Source: Heligmosomoides polygyrus polygyrus (Eukaryota > Nematoda > Chromadorea > Rhabditida > Heligmosomidae). Taken from it: a stretch of 64,000 nucleotides of DNA. Under the pieces are notes generated by a model, which saw nothing but the letters and a program-made list of their open reading frames with translations, had not been told where the DNA came from and made no database searches. A program made the position numbers and the translations under genes. The stretch's first letter is position 1, and the number at the start of each line of letters is the position of its first letter. Shown piece by piece: positions 56,774 through 64,000 of the stretch. Where the stretch lies: positions 78,216,969 to 78,280,968 of the forward strand of contig OX377205.1 of NCBI GenBank assembly GCA_947396885.1, written 5' to 3'.

Positions 56774-57220
56774 CAGACAATTTGGATGCGTATTTCGCCT
56801 ATACAGTGCTGTTGTGTGTCCAGTCAGTGAACTCGCAGACCCTGATGGAATGAAGCTTTGGTTGACCAGCGCGCAACTAGAATCGTAGAGCGATTGGAAG
56901 AATCCACGTCGGCCAGAGCCTCCTTCGACTGTGCTGGGGACGTGATAGCGCAGTCCTAGAAGTGGGTTGTCATATTCCTGACTCGAAACCAGGTGTTTGG
57001 ATCGGGTTTCTCTCCCAGGTCTACAAATCACATCCATTCTTGCGGATATGGTGAATTGCTATTAGACTAGTCTGGGAAGGATAAAAGCCTTATCCATCGA
57101 CGGCTCTCCGCAAGTCACTGTGTAGCGCGTTTGATTTTCCTCCACGTTATCCCGATGAAGTATATGCGTGGCGCATCCCGCGAAAGAGTTGACTATTTCC
57201 GACCTTTATCCTTATCCTTT
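56774..57220. mobile_element. Head-to-head pair of SINE-A copies
   Basis: A reverse copy (56774-56937) ends at its head TCCTTCGACTGTGCT. It is followed immediately by the head of a forward copy (56938-57220, CGTGATAGCGCAGTCCTAG through CCTTTATCCTTATCC). The 5' ends touch, making an inverted repeat with no spacer. Confidence 0.75.
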
Positions 57221-57428
57221 ATGTTCAATCTCTCTTCCTTTATACTACATCATTTTCTCCTCGAGCGCTTTCAAATCAAACTAGGCATTCCATTAACCTA
57301 GCCTAAGAAAGGGAGTCAGTGGTCTCGGTCTGGAGATTCTGAACGAGACCTGTATGCTCTTGTAGGGCATCGGACAAGGATCACAGAACTATGTTCCGTT
57401 TTTGCTAAATGCCCATGGGTGATCCAAA

Positions 57429-59030
57429 GATGGCAAAAAATGATATCGCTTCAGGACGTGTTGATAAGGCAGAAGTGACACCTGGAATTTATTTATTTTT
57501 ATTTATTCATCACGTGGGTGTAAGACACGTAAGTGCTACGAGAGCAGAGGTCGCTCGACAGGTAAACTACCTAGCCCTCAGGTTGGAGCTGGCTCTGGCA
57601 TATGTTAATTTCATGAAGCCGACTGGAGTTCTGGACGGTGTGACGGTGTAACATTCTGATACAGAGCAACATACCCTCCCCGCTAGCATTTTGAGAACAG
57701 TGCCACAAAAGATTTGGAGCTCAAATTAAAGTTGGAATGTAGTATTATGATAATTTCCTACGTTTCCTTGGCGAAGCTGTTGTGTACATTCAAGTGATTC
57801 ACTTGCAACGGTGTCGACAGCGACTGGATGGTCGAGTGGATAGCGATACGGATTTGCAGGAGAGGGGTCGAGGGTTTGTTTCAGGGGGTGCCGTCTCCGA
57901 ATTACTAGGCCTTCTCATTTCTGCAAGTGAAGAGCACATTTTGGCTTCGGTAAGGCACCTTCTTCGTTTCCTAACCCGCTTTCAACCTGTTGTCAGATGT
58001 GGAAGAAGCTCGTTTTGTTATGCGCAATGATATCGGGTGTAAAACCACGCTTGTCTCGCTGAGGAAGCTCTCGTTAGATGCTGCACCTATATGATTTCTT
58101 TGGAATGTTCCCAATTAGTTTTGAAAGCGATTCTCGCTGTCACACACGGTCGACAAGTATTGCTTTGACCCATCATCAAGACATGCTCATTGCTCTTCGG
58201 ATTTCTTTGCAGGCTGCTTTTTACTCTTCTCCCGACTTTCACTATTTCAGTCAACTGTTACCAAGAACAGCATGTTTTATCCACCTCATGGTATTTATCT
58301 AGCTGTGTATTTTCCTGACCATTCCCCTATACACCTACAGGAGACGGGTCGGGGAATTGCAGATAGGAGCACTTGTACTCACTCCCTCAACTCTGGAGAT
58401 CGAAAAAGATATTTCGTCCCAGATTCATCTATAGGGTTATCTGGGATGCAGATCACCAATCTGGAAACCATTTTCGTTGAAACGATGAATGGCAGAAGGT
58501 TACGATGGGTATGTGTAAGTAACAAGGTGTACGCAGAATAACCGGTACTGCTCCCTTTCACGACTCCAGAGGTCGAGGAGAGCTCGAAAGAAAAAATTTC
58601 GCCCAAACATCGCCCACGGGGGTTATTTTGGGTGCTGATCACGGATATGATACCTATTTTTAAAATATCGGTCGATTACGACAGGTTACGGTAGGTAGCC
58701 TACCGCAGCCAAAATGTACTCTTCAGTTGCAAAAATGGGAGCAGTCTACATGACCATTCCGGGAACCGATCCCTCGACCCCCCTTCCGCAAGTCCGCATC
58801 GCTATCCACTCGGTCATCCAGTCGCCGCCACCACCGTTGCAAATGGATCACTTGAATGTACACTGCAGCTTCGTCTAGTGAACGTAGGAAATTTTCGTAT
58901 TACTATAGTTAAACTTTAATTTGAGCTCCAAACCTTTTGTAGGTTAAGTTCAGAGCACGACAGGGCCTTCGAGGTGTCACTTATGCTTATCAGCCCGCTC
59001 TGAAGTGATATCATTTTTTTGCCATTCTCG
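57429..59030. mobile_element. Large foldback transposon, ~1.6 kb
   Basis: The termini match in inverted orientation (ATGGCAAAAAATGATATC.. and its complement near 59010-59030). Long inner arms continue: AGATTTGGAGCTCAAATTAAAGT (first 20 shown by AGATTTGGAGCTCAAATTAA) near 57710 against 58930, GAGTGGATAGCGAT near 57835 against 58805, and CACATTTTGGCT near 57935 against 58710. The left arm carries an extra stretch of about 170 bp. The interior holds two diverged direct repeats (58340-58520 and 58545-58680). No transposase is recognised. Confidence 0.7.
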
Positions 59031-59139
59031 CGGCAGCCGGTGGCCCGTAGCAAAAACGAATTCCACAGTTCTGGGGTCCTCGTCCGATGCCGTGAAGACC
59101 ATATAGGTTCGTTCAGAATCATCGAACCGAGTTCATTGA

Positions 59140-59600
59140 CCTCCCTGATAAGGCTTTTGAAGTCAAAGCGAACTGTTCCAAGTCGAAATGAGCTTCCCCT
59201 ACATTAAACTGGAAACTCTCCAAAAAGGATAGGATAATTTTTGTTGAAGAAAACTTTTAGTAAAACTTTATTTGAAGTTCTAATTCACCTACCCAATAAG
59301 TGAACACGTTTGAAATTTTATAAAATTATTTTTTGAAAGAAAATTAATGGTTTGAATCTTGTTTTAAAAGGCAGGAAGGTAGCCATTTTCTGAACTCGAA
59401 AAAGTTGGACTCAAATATTCAAAGAAGGTTATACTAAATGTTCTTTGAACAATGAATTACTCTAACAATCTTGGGGAGTCTGTAGTTAGCTCGTGAGAAG
59501 CGCGTTTCGGTTTAGAGTACCGCCTTGATTTCAAAAGTCTTGAAGTTAGCTGAAAAGCGTGTCCAATTTGATTTGAACAATGTCCAATTTGACGTGAAAT
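59140..59600 (+). repeat. AT-rich dispersed repeat, copy 2
   Basis: Second copy of the repeat at 53030-53880, in the same orientation, with the blocks TCGAAATGAGCTTCC, CTACATTAAACTGG, TTTTAGTAAAACTTTATTTG and GTTATACTAAATG. It ends in GTGTCCAATTTGATTTGAA modules. Confidence 0.6.
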
Positions 59601-60416
59601 GGTAAATGTAAGGATCCCATTTTTTTCAACATACATAATATCCTGTTTCGGTGAAAAACATCTCACAACAAGTAACGGCTGATGCACTTCTTGTCACTGG
59701 TAATTGTTGCACTTCTAAACGTCAAGGAACCACGAAATAGCAAACGATCAGAGGAAGACATTAAAAACGCTCCCCCCCTCCCCCTCCAGCGCCCCAGCGC
59801 TCTTAGCGAGCGATTGCTGAACTGCTGCGCGCCGTTTAATGGGGTAGCGTTCAGTGTTTGTGTCCTCTTCAGGTCCCAAATTGCAACTGTCAATATTGTG
59901 AGTGCGCGGGGGCGCGATGACGAACAGACCGGCTGGGAGCAGTGGTTTTGGGCGAGGAGTGCTGTTTCTGAGGAGTCTGACAGTGCTCGATTATTTCTTT
60001 GACGAGAAAAGTGTTGTTTGGGACGCCTGGACCGCGACGAGGTTCTAGCTGGTAGAGCGAGAGCTTTAGCGCGTGCGCGAGAGTGCGGGAACTGAACGGG
60101 TTCCTGTCGTTCTCGGCATGTCCTTCGGCTCAAGAACGCTCTTGGACAGCTCACAGCTCTCGCGGACTTCCTCGACAGTTTTCCTCGGCAGGACCAAGGA
60201 CGAACCAACAACGCCGACGTCCGAGTGTGTGATTTGAAGAGCGGCTCTGTTTGCTCTGCGGAAGCGGGATCATTGTCCTGGTCAAGGACCGCTCATTATA
60301 TACCATTTTTAGTTGAAATTCAACGTTTTTCAAAACAAATTCAACGTTCTACTGGAATCTTGTCCTGTATCATATAAACAGACCCCTTCACTCTTTCTGT
60401 CATTGGGCAATTTGCC

Positions 60417-60593
60417 ATGTCTGCAGGCAACATGAGCAATGATCAGCAAGACGGCCAACAAAGCCAGCGACACGGCCAATACAGTGGAGTGTCTCGGAGT
60501 CAGAAGGAGATCTTGGTCAAGCTAGTGTTCGTCGACGGAAGGGCCACACACGAAGCTGCTCAGATTGCTAGTGTCAATGAGAACACTTCATGA
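60417..60593 (+). pseudogene. Helix-turn-helix fragment of a DNA-transposon transposase
   Basis: A 58-codon open frame ending VDGRATHEAAQIASVNENTS then stop. The same frame continues after the stop with SIINSYK, stop, EGEIV. The pattern resembles N-terminal helix-turn-helix domains of DDE transposases, with two in-frame stops. There is no catalytic domain downstream. Family assignment is from pattern recognition only. Confidence 0.5.
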
Positions 60594-60623
60594 AGCATTA
60601 TCAACTCGTACAAATGAGAAGGC

Positions 60624-60815
60624 GAAATAGTTCTAATTTTCTTCCTTAAAGAATCGTTCTAATTTTCAATAATCCTATTAGTATGTAGTACAGAAGGCGA
60701 AATAGTTTTAATTTTCGTTGGATAGCCTTCAGTTCCAATATTGTTCCTTAAAAAATAGTTCTAATTTTCTAATAGTTCTAATAGTAGAGAATACGAAATA
60801 GTTCTAAATTTCGTT
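60624..60815. repeat. AATAGTTCTAATTTTC tandem-like repeats
   Basis: The string GAAATAGTTCTAATTTTC and close variants recur five or six times in about 190 bp, partly within a longer duplicated block ending TTCGTTGGATAGCCTTC or TTCGTTGGATATCCTTT. Confidence 0.55.
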
Positions 60816-61301
60816 GGATATCCTTTTTTGACATCATGGAATTTTTTGAGAAGAAGTAAACATTGAAACGTACAACTTGCAAAGAAGGCACGAAATTTGA
60901 ATGGAAAGTCACTGAATTTGCTTTGAAAAACGTTGAATTTACCTTGAAAAACGTTGAATTTGATTTGAAAAACGCTGAATTTCAACTGACAGTGGTAGAG
61001 TAGAGGCCCAGGTGTATCCAGTTCTTCGATGAGGTGAAGGACTTCAGCGAGTTTTTGCGTGTGCGGCTTGCTTTGAAGCTGTACCGCGCAGCTATGAGAC
61101 CTAGGCCATTTCCGGGAAACCACGTGTTGCATTTAGAGTGCCTGTTCGAAAAACTGATTCTTGGGTGAGACTCGAGGTTGGTGTGGGCAATCCTGAAATG
61201 TTCCCATTTTCCGAAGTCCGAGTTCATCGATTTCGAAGCGTTACCGGCTTCTGGATATAAAAGCGGCTACAACGGCGCGAGAGCTTAAACTAGGTCCTCC
61301 C

Positions 61302-61475
61302 TTATCGCGTGGTAGTGTAGTCCTCGGAGGCACTGACCGTCACGTGTAGTCCGAATCGAGGTTCCTGGCTTGAATTCCGCCTATGTCAACCAAACTAGAG
61401 CCGAAAAGCCGTAAATTAGTAGCAGACTTGCTTGGGAAGAATAAAACACCGGCTTGTTCAAACTGTGATGTTTCT
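61302..61475 (+). mobile_element. SINE-A copy, 5' half
   Basis: A + strand fragment with a GTGGTAGTGTAGTCCTCGGAGG head, a CGAGGTTCCTGGCTTGAATTCC block and a CAGACTTGCTTGGGAAG block. It breaks off after GGCTTGTTCAAACTG, where the next element begins. Confidence 0.7.
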
Positions 61476-61496
61476 GCTTCAGTGCCAGCGAAAATG

Positions 61497-61801
61497 ATAG
61501 GTGGAAAAGTTTATTCTGGTCCTACGAACAGGAATGAGATCAGGTCCTGGTTAGTCTCATTCGCCACTGGTCTGCTAACAAGGAGTTGTATCGACACTGC
61601 TTCTCTGAGTGGTAGAAGGTCGTGTGAGTTCATCTCCAGCATTTGTAGGTTACGCTCCGTTCTTGACTTTAGGTCAAAAATGGCAGCAGGGGAAAGCGTT
61701 TGATCGGGCAGTATATGAATTAAAAACTTCGAGCCGTATTTAGGTCTCTGAAAACGACAAAACCTTCCGAAACGAGGCCTAGAATAAACTTTTCCGCCTA
61801 A
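61497..61801. mobile_element. ~305-bp miniature inverted-repeat element
   Basis: Terminal inverted repeats of about 25 bp, left ATAGGTGGAAAAGTTTATTC and right the complement of TTAGGCGGAAAAGTTTATTC. The open frames inside do not resemble a transposase. Confidence 0.65.
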
Positions 61802-63660
61802 CAACCTCGCTGGCTTAGAAGCAGAAATATCACAGCTATGGAACGGTGGAACTTAGAGGGCTTTACTAGTTTATTTGCTGAGCCCTAGAGTGTGCAAAAG
61901 TTTTAGCTTGAGCTCGGGCTCAAGATAAGCCTAACAGAGTTTTTCTCGACCGTAACAGGCTGCCTTAAATAAAATATGGCATTGCGAAGCTTCGGATTTC
62001 GACATAATCGATCAAAAATTCGCGTGTGTACCCAGTATAACCCAGTACATCCTAATATGAAGGAGACGATCATTCCTCGAAGATACGATCATTGGAGAAT
62101 GCAGGGATAATCAGCAGAGGCATAAGCGGTACTTTAAATTGTGGGATTGTTTTAGCGAGGGAGGTAGTGTTTAAGCGGAATAACCTGGTGACTTCTATGT
62201 TTTGATTCAGAGCACTTGAATTGGCTCAAGGCTTCATAAGAAATTTCATAAGAAAGAAAAAATGGTGCAATGGGGGTTCCGTCCTGATTTTTCTCCGCAA
62301 AGTCCGAAGATTTTATCTAATCTCGTATAAATCTATGTAAAATTAGTATTATTTAGTAGTTAATAAGTAAGCTAATGATCTTAGTAGTTCTTTAGTATGA
62401 AAAGTATGTTCGGTTTCTAATCAAGTGAATGACTTCGGATCTATCTTAGTCGGTGAGTGGCAGCACTAGGGTCCAGCTGCGTCCAGCAGCCCATGACACA
62501 ACATCGTATTTCCTGAGTTCGAATGCACCGCCTCATCATTTGGCAGCAGCTAAGCCGTGGTAGAAACTCAACGGAGGGGATGGGAAGGAAGAACACCGCA
62601 TGCCCCATTCGTGTAGGATTGATCCAAGCCCTATGGTGGATCATCAGATGACGAGGCTGCACGTTTTGCCATCTTCAGCACTGGTAGCTTACTCTTCTGA
62701 TTGCTGTTCCGGTTTGAGGTTTTCCCTCTGCGATCGCTCAGGGATGCCTGTCGATCGTCCGAGGACGGCTACTGGTTTCCGCACGTGGACAGTTCTCGCC
62801 CGAGAGATGGCGCCAAGCGAACGCGACGGTGACGGTGACGGCGACGACGACCTACAACTGGAAATGACGACGACAGGTGCCCACACCGAGCGTGGGAATG
62901 CCGCCGGTTTGCGTGGGAAATCGCCATGTGGTGTGTGTCTGTCTCTGTGCGGGTGTGGTGTGCAACTGGTCGCGCCCGGCGCTCTCGATCGTCGTCGTGG
63001 TCGTCGTCGGCTCAGCTCAACCCCGGCCCACTCCAGCTCAGCTCACGCATGTTTCCTGTGAGCCTCCTGCAGCTGCCGCCATGTTCTCACCGCCCATTAT
63101 TCAGTTGAGTGCAGATCGCGTCGTGCTGCTACCGTACTCGGAAGCGGTCGTTATTCGACATTGTATACTGTGACGGCGGGCAAGCAGCAGCCACCGTGTC
63201 TTCGCCTTATATTCAGCAGTCCAACCAGGCCGCTGTCAGTCTGCTCGGTGAAGCGGAGACAGTCGTTGTGTGAGGACGAATTGATGGATTTTGCGGCATG
63301 GAAAGTTTGTTGGAGAGCATGTCTTCCGTCAAAGGCATTCCCGACGCTACCCCCTGCAGCGGCGGCGATTTGCATAACTGTCTATCTAAGCCCGTATCGT
63401 GCACGGCGATCGGCGCGACGAAGCAGCCGGTTTTCTTATATGGTCAGTAGCAGCAGCGGCTGGCTGTTATACTCGGCTGCCGGGCATTTATCCGTTTAAT
63501 GAATTTGTTGTGACGTAAAGGGAAGGAGACGTAATGAGATGGTGCGATACTTCGGCAGCAGTACAGTAGCCGTATCAACTCGATGGTGACTCATGCTAGT
63601 GCCCGTCTGCGCCACTAGGATGAAGCCCGTGTGTCTTCTTCTGTGTTTCTGACTCACAAG
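61802..63660. other. Unassigned stretch, GC-rich from 62.6 kb
   Basis: 61.8-62.4 kb shows nothing recognisable. Near 62440-62560 a GAGTTCGAATGCACCGCC string resembles a box B and suggests another tRNA-like repeat. From 62.6 kb the sequence turns GC- and CpG-rich, with a short GACGGT array at about 62824-62850. That would fit a promoter or gene start for whatever lies beyond the window. Confidence 0.4.
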
Positions 63661-63661
63661 G

Positions 63662-63808
63662 ATGGCACCGTTGATGAATTTCGACGACGAACAAATTTAC
63701 CGTATCGTGATGGAGAGGCGAGATAGGAGTAGTGGCTGGCGCTCAAATCGATCGCCCACTGAATGGAGACCCACCGAACGCTCTCAGCGGGAGGAACGAG
63801 AGCGTCGT
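63662..63808 (+). CDS. Possible first exon of an unknown gene
   Basis: ATG at 63662 follows a GTTTCTGACTCACAAG acceptor-like end and opens 49 codons beginning MAPLMNFDDEQIYRIVMERR, then an Arg/Ser/Glu-rich stretch. A GTTTTTGCG donor is possible at 63809; without splicing, a stop comes at 63854. I do not recognise the protein. It could equally be a chance frame in GC-rich DNA. Confidence 0.25.
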
Positions 63809-64000
63809 TTTTGCGTTAAGTGCGCAAGGCATGCGGAAAGTGCAGTGTCGATTTGAAAAAAGAACGTTCATGAAGCGATGAGGCTTAGGTGCACTGCCTT
63901 TGGCCAACATAACACTCGTAAGAGTCATGCTATGGCAGGGAAGTGCAAAGGAGACGCCCCAAGCCTTCGTTGCGCCCACGATGTATTTCACGAAATGACG

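Larger units (their letters stand above)
60301..60998. mobile_element. Element with AACGTTGAATT-module inverted ends
   Basis: The left end (60301-60353) and right end (60907-60998) are inverted relatives built from short reiterated modules (TTGAAAAACGTTGAATTT and its complement). Between them lie a transposase-like helix-turn-helix fragment and a run of AATAGTTCTAATTTTC repeats. It is probably a DNA transposon with most of its transposase deleted. Confidence 0.6.

Noticed and set aside
59663..60211. 182-codon - strand open frame
   Set aside because: Composition follows local GC-rich DNA; no motif, no splice signals and an overlapping + strand frame of 106 codons. Probably chance.
62600..63061. 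153-codon + strand open frame
   Set aside because: Lies over a GACGGT array and CpG-rich DNA, with dense overlapping frames on both strands; no recognisable protein.

Overview
The window is a eukaryotic chromosome segment, almost certainly from a nematode. The likely placement is clade V (rhabditid or strongylid); this is inference from protein similarity and gene order, and the species cannot be named from the sequence. Coding exons are 60-216 bp, split by introns with GT..AG ends, and acceptors of spliced-leader type lie just upstream of three start codons. Three genes, all on the + strand, account for every confident coding exon: the nonsense-mediated-decay helicase UPF1/SMG-2 (25 exons, 3503-15818, 1,069 aa), the tRNA cytosine-5 methyltransferase NSUN2 (16 exons, 18020-28422, 695 aa), and a HERC-type E3 ubiquitin ligase with RCC1 repeats plus a HECT domain (21 exons from 28847 to 51079, 933 aa so far, with the catalytic C-lobe not found). 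As I recall, C. elegans smg-2, nsun-2 and herc-1 come from one clone (Y48G8AL), so this looks like conserved microsynteny. NSUN2 and HERC have operon-like spacing: about 200 nt separate the AATAAA of one from the leader acceptor of the next.

Region by region. 1-3463 is the UPF1 upstream region and holds small hairpins, a 50-bp retroposed fragment with a 15-bp target duplication, and a SINE-like copy. 3464-15818 is UPF1, whose introns carry hairpins, SINEs and a nested foldback element. 15819-18019 is a spacer with an inverted pair of tRNA-like repeats and a SINE. 18020-28422 is NSUN2, whose introns hold a mariner-like element, a SINE ending 10 bp before an exon, and a LINE tail nested inside another SINE. 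28423-51079 is HERC; its introns hold SINEs, a 7.3-kb gag-protease LTR retrotransposon (36167-43439, antisense) and a degraded mariner (48845-50141). 51080-64000 has no confident gene. It is a mosaic of SINEs, terminal-inverted-repeat and foldback elements, another mariner, and GC-rich sequence near 62.6-63.7 kb where a new gene may begin.

The genes are housekeeping RNA-quality, RNA-modification and ubiquitin functions. The unusual content is in the mobile DNA. The LTR element has about 2-kb LTRs that look identical, no polymerase, and a gag ORF that starts inside the LTR. A tRNA-derived SINE with a TTTATCC-rich tail occurs about sixteen times, sometimes in head-to-head pairs. Several foldback elements would form long hairpins. 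I found no CRISPR array, rRNA gene, intact tRNA gene or prokaryotic feature.
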